NCBI GenBank assembly: GCA_014529385.2
Contig: CM043951.1
Coordinates: 109,902,469 to 109,966,468 of the forward strand
DNA length: 64,000 bases
DNA from: Adiantum capillus-veneris
Lineage: Eukaryota; Streptophyta; Polypodiopsida; Polypodiales; Pteridaceae
Reading direction: 5' to 3'
The translations under genes and the position numbers were made by a program. Numbering within the stretch: the first letter of the stretch is position 1; each line of letters begins with the position of its first letter. Below the pieces are notes generated by a model. That model was not told where the DNA came from and searched no databases. It was given only the letters and a program-made list of their open reading frames with translations. Shown in pieces: positions 50,912 to 61,180 of the stretch.

Positions 50912-52392
50912 TCAAAAAAAGGCTACACTCATTTCAGAGGGAGGGCGTAAGCATCGTTCTCGCTGAGCTTCAAATCTTTCTAATTCTTCGTCTAAAAGTG
51001 CCAAGGTCTTTCTGTCTGTGGATTTCTTCCTCACCCAACCTTCCACAACAATTCTAGATATGGCTTGTACCTCCACTGAAACCTTATGTTTGAACCAATC
51101 TGTGCTGTAGTAGTCAGAGACCTCTCCACAAAACTTACAAAATTGCCATATCACCCATCCTATGGCGTACACATTTGTGGCCTTGGTCCATGGGCATAAA
51201 TTGTTGCCATCTAGTAACTCGGGAGCTCGCCAAGGATGAAGCTTTTGCCAGTTTTCATCGGTATTGTTGGTCTTTTGTGTCTCTAAGCCAACACGCAGAG
51301 CCAATCCCCAATCAATTATTCCAATACGGGGAGTGAGATCCTTGGTAAAGTCCAACATGATGTTCCATGGATGGAGATCATTGTGGATCACTCGCTCGTC
51401 ATGTGCGAATCGCAATGCCTTCACCAAGGCATGGATCAACGAGGGAGCATGATTGCACAGGCTCTTGATACGTTTTTTCTTGTCTTCAGAGGGCTGCTCC
51501 CATTTAAAGTCTTCAGGGATCTTTCCTCTCCCCTCTTGATGCGCTACAAGCATCCTGAAAGAGCCATGTGGAAGGGGCACTGTCTCCATAAGATCACCTA
51601 AAGTCCCCCCATTGAAGTAGGGGAATATCAGAAACCATGGCAACGTTACAGAGTGGGCAATACTCCTCACAATCCCTCTATGGTTGAGATCTACTCCACT
51701 TTCTGATGCAAAGCTTTTCCACTGATGCTTTGCCTGTCCTTTGAACTCCTTGGCACAATAAGTATTCGTTGCAGGAAGGAAACTGATCCCTTTGATTTGA
51801 ACTTGCCACCCTGTGCCATAAGCCCCTGACCCAAGTTTCTTGATCTTCTTAATGGACTTATTTGGAATGCCCAAAGTCATACTACATTCAGAATTGTATA
51901 TACTGCTTTCCAGGTGACTGGCAGAAGCAATAGCACCCGATTTCCCTCAATGGCAGCCTCCTCAATAAACGGTTCTCCAACTTGGCTGCTCCCCATAACT
52001 CTCGTGATAGCCATTCGCATTTTCTTGCTTAGGCCAAACTGTGCGTCTTTGTGGGATGCTCGCCTTGACCTCTCCTTTTCAGCTCTCCATCTCGCGCTCC
52101 AATGCTCTAGCTTACCCTTGTCTACTTCTTGAGGGCATTCCTCTTTCAAATCATAGGCCACCTTGGGCAAATTGCCCACCCAACTGCTCAGTAATGAGAT
52201 TATTGATTCGGTTGTTTTTTCTGGATATAACAACAAAATTTTGCGGGCAATCTCACTCTATAATGATTGCAATCTAGACTCATCTGCAACAATCTGCGCT
52301 ATATCGTCGGGATCTAGTGCACTGACGATTGTAATCAACAATTGTCTAATTTTCTTTTTGAACTCTATCACTGAAGTAGCAGAAGGATCCAT
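50912..52392 (-). pseudogene. Protein kinase unit of the hAT element, one stop and one frameshift
   Basis: Minus-strand reading starts at ATG 52392 (MDPSATSVIEFKKK), five bases after an inferred acceptor (CATTGCAG|GCAAA). About 44 codons lead to an in-frame TAG at 52260-52258, after which the same frame continues (SEIARKILLLYPEKTTESI) to about 51877. The kinase domain follows in a shifted frame (51880-50912). Numbering from Met at 51880: Gly-rich loop GSGAYGTGW (17-25), Lys44 (CAKEF), catalytic loop HNDLHPWN (166-173), metal-binding DWG (190-192, in place of DFG) and WRAPEL (217-222). All catalytic residues are present, so the ancestral protein was probably an active Ser/Thr-type kinase with an N-terminal extension of about 170 residues of unknown role. 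The C-terminal tail is rich in Arg/Glu. It sits between the transposase gene and the right end of the transposon. Confidence 0.8.
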
Positions 52393-52397
52393 TTTGC

Positions 52398-53708
52398 CTG
52401 CAATGGTATTATTGCAAACAACACATTGTGAAATATAACTATGTGCCACTCCATTTGGATCTTTTCTACGTGAAAAAAAAAGTGCAGTATAGAAAAAGTG
52501 CAGTATGCCTCACCGTACAACAACTTACAAACAGATGCTCCTGTCATTCTAGCAGCAACACACCTAGTCGCAATTGCAACCATGTGCCGAAGCATGAATG
52601 ACTGGGAGCAACATAAAACATAGTCACCCTACGCTTTTACAATGACACACCTAGCTGAAATTGTAACCATGTGCCAGTGCATCCACGCACGGTGAGTTCT
52701 TTCAAACAGATGCTCCTGTCATTCTAGCAGCAACACACCTAGTTGCAATTGCAACCATGTGCCGAAGCATGAATGACTGGGAGCAACATAAAACATAGTC
52801 ACCCTACGCTTTTGCAATGACACACCTAGCCGCAATTTCAACCATGTGCCAGTGCATCCACGCATAGTGACTTCTTTCAAATAGAAGCTACCGTCAATCT
52901 AGCAGCAACACACCTAGTCGCAATTGCAACCATGTGCCGAAGCATGAATGATTAGGAGCAACATAAAACATATTCATCCTACGCTTTTGAAATGACACAC
53001 CTAGTCGCAATTGCAACCATGTGCCAGTGCATCCACGCACGATGTCTTCTTTCAAGATTCAAGCATATGAAACATTATGAAATTATTTGAGCACACATTC
53101 ATGCATTAGATGCTACCGTCATTCTAGAAACAACACACCTAGTCGCAATTGCAACCATGTGCCGAAGCATGAATGACGGGAAGCAACATAAACCATAGTC
53201 ATCTTGCGTTTTTGCAATGACACACCTAGCCGCAATTGCAACCATGTGCCAGTGCATCAACGCACGGTGAGTTCTTTCTAACAGATGCTCCTGTCATTCT
53301 AGCAGCAACACACCTAGTCGCATTTGCAACCATGTGCCGAAGCATGAATGACTGGGAGCAACATAAAACATAGTCACCCTACGCTTTTGCAATGACACAC
53401 CTAGCCGCAATTGCAACCATGTGCCAGTGCATCCACGCACGGTGACTTCTTTCAAATAGATGCTACCGTCAATCTAGCAGCAACACACCTAGTCGCAATT
53501 GCAACCATGTGCCGAAGCATGAATGACTGGGAGCAATATAAAACATAATCATCGTACGCTTTTGCAATGACACATCTAGCCGCAATTGCAACCATATGCC
53601 AGTGCATCCACGTACGATGATTTGATAAAAGAAATTTTATACCTTTGAGTTTTAACGCAAAAAACTCAAAAAAACATCAATAAAATAAGGAGGGGATTAA
53701 AAAATTAC
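52398..53708 (-). other. Inferred 5'-UTR intron of the kinase unit
   Basis: Donor AGCG|GTAATTTTT (GT at 53708-53707) and acceptor CATTGCAG|GCAAA (AG at 52399-52398) enclose 1311 bp, nearly all minisatellite. The acceptor context (ATTGCAG|GCA) equals that of the transposase unit's leader intron. Inferred from sequence only. Confidence 0.5.
52520..53625. repeat. Minisatellite, about 178-bp unit, six copies
   Basis: Units begin near 52525, 52700, 52880, 53110, 53284 and 53461. Each unit has two half-units carrying ACACACCTAG.CGCAATTGC followed by AACCATGTGCC, so the core GCAATTGC palindrome recurs about twelve times. An extra 50-bp insert lies at about 53055-53105. Confidence 0.92.
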
Positions 53709-53808
53709 CGCTACACTGCTTTGAGAATGTGGAAAGCTACCAAAAAGTTTGGTGAAGAAGACTTTTCAATGTACCTCTCTTGTGAAAAAGACAAGCACCG
53801 GCGTCGTC

Positions 53809-53816
53809 TTTATATA
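53809..53816 (-). promoter_or_regulatory. TATA box of the kinase/RING unit
   Basis: TATATAAA on the minus strand, about 205 bp inside the right end and directly next to the right GC-rich cluster. It mirrors the arrangement at the left end. Confidence 0.6.
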
Positions 53817-53824
53817 GCTACGAC

Positions 53825-53898
53825 GGGCTCGGCGGGGAAGTGGCTTTACCCGGCGGGCCCGGCGGGTTAACTACTTAGCCCGGCGGGCCTTTAGCCGG
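53825..53898. promoter_or_regulatory. Right subterminal GC-rich motif cluster
   Basis: GGGCTCGGCGGGG, ACCCGGCGGGCCCGGCGGG and AGCCCGGCGGGCC within 75 bp, 120 bp inside the right end. These are the same motif as at 45984-46077. Their distance from the end and from the TATA box is similar on both sides. Confidence 0.65.
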
Positions 53899-54019
53899 TC
53901 TCCAAGTCTCCTTGCAGGTCAAAAAAGATGAATGTCAATTAACATAATATTTGTTATTTTGCATTTCTATTGTTATTAACCTGAAATTATAGTGTGATCA
54001 CGTCATTTTGAAATCCCTG

Positions 54020-54982
54020 ATCGCCGGGTAGGGCAAGAGCTACAACTGCAACTAGCACGAGCCAAGAAAAAGATGTGTTTGAAGAACAAATGATCGAACT
54101 CCAAAAAGACCTGACGCTTGAGAAGAAGTAGAGAGTGACGATGGCAGAAAGATCAATGGTGATACAAAGACAATTGGAAGAGGAGAACAAGTCATTGAAA
54201 GAAGAATTGTTGAAGCTTCAGAAAAGATTAGAAGATAATTCACAAACATTTCAAACAGAGAATGCTGAGATAACATAGAAGTTAGACAAAGCTGATAGGG
54301 TCAATGCAGAACTCAATGACCTATTAGTATCTGTGACAGAACAAGCTGAGATAGCAAAAGACAATTTACAGAAGCAGCTGGATGAACTTCAGGGCCAAAC
54401 AAGTGAAGAACGTCAACAAAGTCAAGGGCCGGCTGCAATGGAAGAAATTGAGATAGAGATTGTGTCAGATCCAGTGGAAACTATTATACAAGAGGACATT
54501 CCTGAGGGACCAGTACAAGAGCCCCAAGATCTGACACAAGAAGAGGAAGACAATCTACAGAAAGCCATAGAAGCAGCTGTAAAGGATACCGCAAAAGAAG
54601 CAATGCAGTGGGAGCAGAGGATATTAAAGTCGATGAAAATTCAGAAGTTAGATGCAAATGTCGTTCGACATGAATGGCTACAACCCTCTCTTCCCTATCC
54701 TCTTCTCAAATATGAGGCTGCTACAATCAACAAAAGGATCAAAGAGGAGCCCACAATGCCACTGTACAATGAAGATATCACCATACCAGAAGGGGTTAAA
54801 CTCATTGTAGACTGCCAGCCAAGATGGAGGAAGGCATGGCTCACTAAATACCCTTAGTATTTAGTACATTTGGTAAAGGCGCCTAAAATAATCAGAGACA
54901 ATCTCAGATTTTGTCCTCTACCAAGGATGCGGACATGGAAGGAGCATGAATTGCTAAAGAGAAGCCACCCCACGTGGCTCTG
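54020..54982 (+). pseudogene. Coiled-coil and acidic ORF region of the host LTR element
   Basis: It resumes after the hAT insertion. The reading is Thr/Ser/Ala-rich, then a heptad-like Glu/Lys/Leu/Gln run of about 100 residues (coiled coil, about 54090-54410), an acidic stretch (EEIEIEIVSDPVE), and a segment WLQPSLPYPLLKYEAATINK. The longest open part is 54333-54857. I recognise no known domain. It is interrupted at 54983 by a copia element. Confidence 0.5.
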
Positions 54983-55172
54983 TTGGGGTATAAAGCCCAA
55001 TGTGGTCGCCCAGGTAAGTGGGCGGGCCGCCAGGTATGTACACATATTCTTTTGTTAAAACCTAATAAGAACTCACTATGCTCTACACATGACAGTAGAG
55101 CGAGTTCACCATATCATCGTGCTCTTCTTCTCGCACTCTCTCTCGCGTCGCACTTCCGCTCGTACTCCTTCA
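54983..55172 (+). repeat. Copia-2 5' LTR
   Basis: 190 bp, begins TGTTGGGGTATAAAGCCC and ends CTCCTTCA, followed two bases later by the primer-binding site TGGTATCAGAGC. Confidence 0.95.
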
Positions 55173-58100
55173 ACTGGTATCAGAGCTTAGATCGAGGCTC
55201 GGGGCAGCACTGCAAGAGGCTAGAGTCACCAGATCAGATTGGAGTGAGATTTGACAGGCGAAGACACGGCCCCAAATCTCGTGGGAAAGCCCGAAGGTCT
55301 TGGTGTTGTCAGAATTTCATTCTGAGGTTATCTCGGCCACCGTTTGGCTTCGACAAAGGTCTACGCAGGCCATTTTCGACTACGTGGTCTCGGCGGGTGC
55401 AGATCCGACTCTGCAAATTTGGGGTTTTCGGCCTTCGACTGCAGGTGCTGAGGATATCGACACTCCCAGAGTGTTGATTTGTGGCTGTCTACACATCGAA
55501 GGACGGCTCACAGTTCTTGGAGGCATGTCACATAGGACAAGGGCGCATCTACACACAGACTGTAGGCGACATCCACTAGCTCATCAGGTAGCTTGTGTTT
55601 GGTGCTTGATATTCCAGATTTCATCCTGACATTGCATGTACTTCCACATGGGATGTATTGTCAGAGATGATGTATGTTTGTTGAGGGTTTTCTGGCTGTG
55701 AGTAACGCAGCAAACAACCGCCGCAGCGGTTACAACATACAGTGGAAAATTTGTGGATGTATGACTTTGTGGGAAGTCTATGTACTATCATATTTACTGC
55801 AGCCTTTGTTGAGGGTCGAGTGAGGTTTTATTGATCTGGGGGATTCTCGAATGTTGAGATCCTTTCGGTGATACAGGTCTTGGAGCGATCCCTCGAGCAC
55901 CCTTGAATAGGTAGCTAGGATGTATTGACTGTGAGTTAGATAGTTGGGATTGCATCTTTTCTTTACTGCCGTTGAGGCATTTTCGCAGTCTATGCTTATA
56001 GGACAATGAGAGACAGTACAGGTGCAGGACAGGTTTACCCGCAACTTACAGTGTCAGAGAGACAACGTGTTTTTGAGCTGTTTTTGAGTACACCAGAGCC
56101 ATTTTACAAAGGAGACACTGCCGAAATTTATGCAGAATCTGAAGCTTTCTTGGTTCATTTGACAGGTTGATATTGGTTCAGAGGTCAGTTTACAGGGGAA
56201 ACTCTGCCGAATTTTTCCCAGGAAAGTAAACTACTGTGAAGCGTAGCTATGGCTGGATCACAGGACACTGCTCTTTACAATATCAAGAAGCTGGATGAAA
56301 CCAATTTCCCATTGTGGAAGAAGCAGATTTGGCACGTGTTGGTACAAAAGAAGCAGATAAAACCTATAAAGCTCAAGGGGATAAAACCAGAAGATATGGA
56401 CGAAGATGAATGGAGCGAAATGGATGAATTGGCACTTTCTACCATTATGCTGACTTTGGCAGAAAGCGTTTACTTCAATGTAGCAGACGAGATGTCGGCT
56501 TATCAAGCATGGTTAAAGCTGAGTGATCTTTATGAGAAGCAAAGTGCAGCTTCACAGGTATACTGGCTTAAGAAGCTTGTTGACTTGAAGATGAAAGAAG
56601 GGACACCTATGTCCAATCATCTGAATGAATTCAACACAATCTATAGTCAGTTGTCAGCTCAAGGTGTCAAGATTGATGAACCTGTTAGAGCTATGTTCTT
56701 GTTGATCACATTGCCGGAAAGTTGGGACACTTTTCGCACAGCTTTGAGTAATTCTGCACCTCCAGATGGTTTGAACATAGCAGGTGTAGAAGGAAGTCTG
56801 CTTACTAAAGAAACCAATAGAAAGACAATGGACAAAGGAAAAGGAACAGCCTTAGTTGTCAAGGGAAGGACCAAAGAAAAGTACAAAGGTGGAAAAAGGA
56901 ATCAGTCTCGTAGCAAGTCCCGCAGTGCTAAAGGCAAGAGTGACATAGAATGCTACCATTGTGGCAAGAAGGGTCACATGAAAAGAGACTGCAGAGAATG
57001 GAAAGCAGAAAAAGGCAAAGAGAAAGCTGAAGACCATGGTGAGAAGAACAAGTCCTCAGTGAAGATTAAAGAAATAAATGTGACAAACACTGTTGCAGAG
57101 GATGACAGTCTAGTGTCAGGAGACATCTACTTCTTGAAGAATACAATGGACTCCGCTCTTCTTACAGCATCTGATGGAAATGCACTGAGTGACTGGATTA
57201 TAGACTCAGGGGCATCACTTCATGTGTCTCCAAACAAGGAGTGGTTTACTTCTTATGTGACCACTAACGATCATGTTCGGCTAGTCAATGGGCAGACATG
57301 TGAGATCTTAGGTGTTGGAGATGTTCAATTGAAGTTTCAGAATGGCTCTTCTTTCACGCTGAAGAATGTGAGACATGTTCGCGCAATTACAAAGAGCTTG
57401 ATCAGCACAGGTTTACTTGATGATGCTGGCTACGTCACCACTTTTGGACAGAACATGTGGAAGATATCCAAGGGTTCTATGACAGTAGCACATGGAGTAA
57501 AGTCTGGAGGACTTTACATGATTTATGTATCAAATGTCTCTAAAAATGTAATCAATGTAACCGAGCAGCCGAATGTTTCTTTGTGGCATAGCCGGTTAGG
57601 ACATATGTCCAAGAAGGGAATGGAAATCTTGTCTCGTTCTGGTTATTTGCGTGGCTTTTCATTTAATGATTTTGAATTCTGTGAACATTGTCTGTATGGT
57701 AAGAAAACCAGCAGCCACATAAGCATAGAAGCAGTAGAAGAGATACACAATTGGCACTTGTTCATAGTGATTTGTGTGGACCTATGCCTAACCTATCTCT
57801 AGGGGGAGCTTCTTACTTTATGACATTTATAGATGATTACTCGAGCAAAGTATGGGTTTACTTTCTCAAGCACAAGGATGAAGCGTTTAGTGTTTTCAAA
57901 ACGTTTGTGACACTTGTGGAGAATCAGAGTGGCAAGAAGCTCAAATGCTTACGCACTGACAATGGTGGAGAGTATGTTTCAAATCCTTTCAGGACTTTTG
58001 TGAGTCAAAAGGTATAAAACGTGAACTTACTGCTCCTTACAATCCTCCTCAAAATGGTGTTGCTGAGAGGATGAATAGGACCATACAAGAGAAGGTCAGA

Positions 58101-58633
58101 AGTATGTTTTCTAATGCACATCTGCCAAATGGGTTTTGGGCTGAAGCTGTATCAACAGTTGTTCATCTTGTAAATAGATCTCCTAGCAAGGTTTTGCTGA
58201 AGGATTCAGTGCCAGAGATGGTATGGTCAGGCAAAATGCCCTCATACAAGCATCTCAGAGTCTTTGGTTGTGAGGCATATACTCACGTTCCAAAGGAATT
58301 TAGGAACAAACTTGAGCCAAAGAGTAGAAAGTGCATCATTCTAGGCTATTGTAATTCTGGTGAGATGGGGTACAGACTTTGGGATCCCGAATCCAGAAAG
58401 GTTGTTCGCAGCAATGATTTTCACTTTAATGAATCCAAATATCATTCTAAACCAGAGCGAGTTCACTATATCGTCGTGCTCTTCTTCTCGCACTCTCTCT
58501 CGCGTCGCACTTCTGCTCGTACTCCTTCAACTGGTGAGCAGTTAGGTGTAGGGTAGTACATCACTTCTCTACATCTCTTGTATATTAGCTTCTCTCACAC
58601 TTAAAGTACCACATTGAACTTTAAGTGAGAGGT

Positions 58634-58824
58634 TGTTGGGGTATAAAGCCCAATGTGGTCGCCCAGGTAAGTGGGCGGGCCGCCAGGTATGTACACATAT
58701 TCTTTTGTAAAAACCTAATAAGAACTACTATGCTCTACACATGACAGTAGAGCGAGTTCACCATATCGGCGTGCTCTTCTTCTCGCACTCTCTCTCGCGT
58801 CGCACTTCCGCTCGTACTCCTTTA
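58634..58824 (+). repeat. Copia-2 3' LTR
   Basis: 191 bp, followed by the GGCTC target duplication at 58825-58829. Confidence 0.95.
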
Positions 58825-58829
58825 GGCTC

Positions 58830-59258
58830 AACTATCCAAAGCTGCCAGGCTTGAAGGCAGGTGAGAGAATGAGTGAGCAAAACATGGTGAAAACCCTAAC
58901 GGGCACCATTAAATTGTTCACTCTCTTTCCTGAACTCTCTTGCATTATGCTCAAGAAGACATGTAAAACCCTTCTGGAAGTTTTTGAGGTCTTTAAACCG
59001 GGACAGGAAACAGACAACATATGTTTTTTCCAAGATACATATAGATGTGCTTATGAACTGTCTGCTCAACCTTCCCATGAGGTGATACATGCACTCTACC
59101 GACAAATAATGTTCTTGCCCTCATACCACCTCCAGACCTTTGAAGAAACCTTTTACATCGACTTCTTCACCATCGATACAGATATATTCGGCCCTACATT
59201 ACTGGCCCAACATGCACGGTATGAGTCTGTTCTGAAGATGTGTGAAAGCCTCTACTGA
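58830..59258 (+). pseudogene. Terminal ORF piece of the host LTR element
   Basis: An open frame of about 140 codons directly after the copia insertion, ending 40 bp before the purine tract. It contains SEQNMVKTLTGTIKLFTLFP and a Phe/Tyr-rich end (FYIDFFTIDTDIFGPTLLAQ). I recognise no domain. Its place just before the 3' LTR is where env-like or extra ORFs occur in some Ty3/gypsy lineages, but I see no clear signal peptide or membrane anchor. Confidence 0.5.
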
Positions 59259-59297
59259 AGCAGTAGCTCTACTGTCATGTCAGGGACGACATGAACT

Positions 59298-59310
59298 AGG
59301 AGGGGGGGAG
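59298..59310 (+). other. Purine tract before the 3' LTR
   Basis: AGGAGGGGGGGAG immediately precedes TGTTAGCAG at 59311, as expected for a polypurine tract. Confidence 0.8.
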
Positions 59311-59887
59311 TGTTAGCAGAAGACTGGCAGCTACAATCAACAAAAGACTGGCGGAATACGAAAAGAAAGAAATCCTATGTAGTCATTCCCTGATTAAGAA
59401 AAAAACCTATAATTTCATTTGTAAACACTTAGGGCTTGCAGAAGTTTCCAATTTTTAATATTACTTTTGCCATTAGACTGAGTAAGATTTTACTTTGGAA
59501 CTTGAGATATTGTAATTGGAAGGTATTCATACCAAATTTTGACCTTAATGAAAAGACCCCTTTTGTTGATTTTTATCAAGTGTCTGTGAGAAGCGTATTC
59601 TGTGTACGAGAGAGAGTGAGAGTTTATCTTGACGCTACGTGCACACTGGTGGTCGGAATCGAGTGTGGAGAAGTGTAGCGTGTTGCCCTTAGAGAGAGCT
59701 ATGCACCAACACCTACATTGCACGTGTATGACCCGGCTTCGCGAGATTGACCCGCGAGCTATTTCTGGTGATTCGGTGAGCATATGGTGTTTGCACGCGC
59801 CTGCGGGTCGAGCTTCGTCCTTAGCTGACAAATCTTGTTAGGTGTGTTGTCACTGTGCTGACGTCCATCGCGGCGTATCCGCTAACA
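59311..59887 (+). repeat. 3' LTR of the nested host element
   Basis: 577 bp, from TGTTAGCAG to GCTAACA, whose outer six bases are inverted (TGTTAG / CTAACA). No second copy in the window, so the right edge rests on the terminal motif. Confidence 0.7.
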
Positions 59888-60840
59888 AGATACAATGGGT
59901 GATGAATCCATCCTCACCTATACTTTGGATCTCGAGATAGTATGGCTCGAATCCTCTATTGTAGTCTTCCTCGATGTTGTGAAGCTCCTCTCCTCTGTCG
60001 GGGACATCTTGATCTCTAGATACAATACAATGAGAGTATCTCTCAATATTTTGAGATTTTGTACCAAAATTAGGTTAATATGGGATATGCATGGTCATTT
60101 TAGAAGCATACATACGTAATTAACTTCATTAGTGCCATGTTTAAGCTTCCTTTTGTCAATTTTGATTCTGCTTTTATGATATTTATGACTTCCACTTGGA
60201 AGCACGTTCATCAGGGATGCTAGCTTAAAACTGTGGCCATAATATCCGACTATATAAGCTGATATTAGCTTCTTTGTAGTCAAGTTTGTAGGATAGTATC
60301 CGTATAAGAAGAAGAGATTTGAATAAATTTGTCATTACCGAGGTTTGAAGATTGCATATCTCAATTGCTAGTGTTAGTCCATCTTTAGGAGAAATATGGA
60401 GCTCCTAACTCTGACGGATATATTTTTAAGATCTTTTGTGGATTGTCATGGTTGCTAGGAAGACTTGGAATGACAATATGAATCAACTTCTAAGGCTCCT
60501 AAATAGGTGTATAAGGGCGTGTCTAGTTCCAAGTCGAGAAGAGAAGGAGAGTTGCATTAGAGAATAAGGGGTATTAAGCTCAATATTGACTGGGTTAGAC
60601 ATTTGAGGCCTCAAGAAATTGTCCCTATAACAATAAAATTTCTCTTTTAAATGGAGTGTGTACGAATGGGGCTTATGGGAAGACATTATAAAAAGTTTTT
60701 TTTAATTTAAATTTTTACAAGGCATGGTCGTTTCCTGATCAGAACAAAAAAAAACTAAAATAGGTTGTAGAGGGGGTCGAGACTCTTGCAATAGGAGGGG
60801 GGTTGGAGAGTGTTGTTTGCAAGCGAGGGAGCGTCGATAG
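59888..60840. other. No gene recognised
   Basis: AT-rich, non-coding sequence to the right of the nested element. Short ORFs have no motif. Confidence 0.45.
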
Positions 60841-60846
60841 GGTCTA

Positions 60847-60964
60847 GAGAGAGAGGGAGAATACTTTCCTTGTGTGTGTGTGTGTGTGTCAATGGCCTAG
60901 AGAGAGAGAGAGAGGGAGAATACTTTCCTTGTGTGTGTGTGTGTGTGTGTGTGTGTGTCAATGG

Positions 60965-61003
<39 letters not shown>

Positions 61004-61039
61004 GTGCAAGGAGAGTATGGAGAGTGTGTGTGTGTGTGT
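60847..61039. repeat. Compound (GA)n/(GT)n satellite-like repeat
   Basis: The module (GA)n-GGGAGAATACTTTCCTT-(GT)n-CAATGGCC occurs twice in tandem (about 60847-60897 and 60899-60965), then continues as (GA)n and a final (GT)n to 61039. A microsatellite-bearing unit has itself been duplicated. Confidence 0.93.
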
Positions 61040-61159
61040 AGCATCCTTTGGATGAGAGAGGAAAAACTACCTAAATCAAGATGCCCTCTCCAAGAGAAAG
61101 TGTGAGCATGAGTAGATAAATCAAGAAAAACCAAGCGTGCGGAACACTCTAGCTTCATT

Positions 61160-61180
61160 GGGGGGGGGGGGGGGGGGGGG
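61160..61180. repeat. (G)21 homopolymer
   Basis: Twenty-one G in a row. Poly-G tracts of similar length occur at 18015-18036 and, as C, at 38125-38144. Confidence 0.95.

Larger units (their letters stand above)
45859..54019. mobile_element. 8.16-kb hAT transposon with opposed transposase and kinase/RING units
   Basis: It begins CAGGGATTT and ends AAATCCCTG, the hallmark CAGGG terminus of hAT elements. Flanking octamers are ACCACTGG (45851-45858) and ATCGCCGG (54020-54027): 5 of 8 match and all three differences are transitions explained by methyl-cytosine decay of a common ACCGCCGG. Layout from the left: GC-rich motif cluster, TATA box, short 5' UTR, intron with minisatellite, transposase (plus strand); then on the minus strand from the right: GC-rich cluster, TATA box, short 5' UTR, intron with another minisatellite, kinase unit, a 36-bp repeat, RING unit. 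The two units converge around 49.3-49.56 kb. Coding parts carry few breaks, so the copy is not very old. It is inserted in the proline-rich ORF of the surrounding LTR element. Confidence 0.85.
54983..58824 (+). mobile_element. Ty1/copia element (Copia-2), complete ends, young, non-autonomous
   Basis: LTRs at 54983-55172 (190 bp) and 58634-58824 (191 bp), differing at about 5 sites (2-3%). The target duplication is GGCTC (54978-54982 and 58825-58829). The primer-binding site CTGGTATCAGAGC follows the 5' LTR. A long leader (55.2-56.25 kb) precedes gag-pol: gag (56249-56900), CCHC knuckle CYHCGKKGHMKRDC (about 56951-56992), protease with DSGAS (about 57200), gag-pre-integrase, and integrase core to C-terminal part (57751-58450). 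No reverse transcriptase or RNase H is seen. A third, partial LTR-like stretch lies within its last 400 bp. A few breaks. It is inserted in the coding part of the older LTR element. Confidence 0.93.
45301..59887 (+). mobile_element. LTR element of unusual content, split by a hAT and a copia insertion
   Basis: Visible parts: a proline-rich ORF whose tail resembles the gag-protease linker of Ty3/gypsy elements (45366-45858, with PYDLVQDV..QGPKITWPQLL); a coiled-coil/acidic ORF region after the hAT insertion (54020-54982); an ORF after the copia insertion (58830-59258); then a purine tract and a 3' LTR (59311-59887). No protease, reverse transcriptase, RNase H or integrase is seen between them, so it is probably non-autonomous or carries a long extra ORF before its 3' LTR. 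The 5' LTR is not in the window or not recognised. A few breaks besides the two insertions. Confidence 0.6.

Noticed and set aside
51877-51900. Very short intron joining the two kinase-unit frames (GTATAT...GTAG)
   Set aside because: It would be only about 22 bp, far below plant intron size; a frameshift is simpler.
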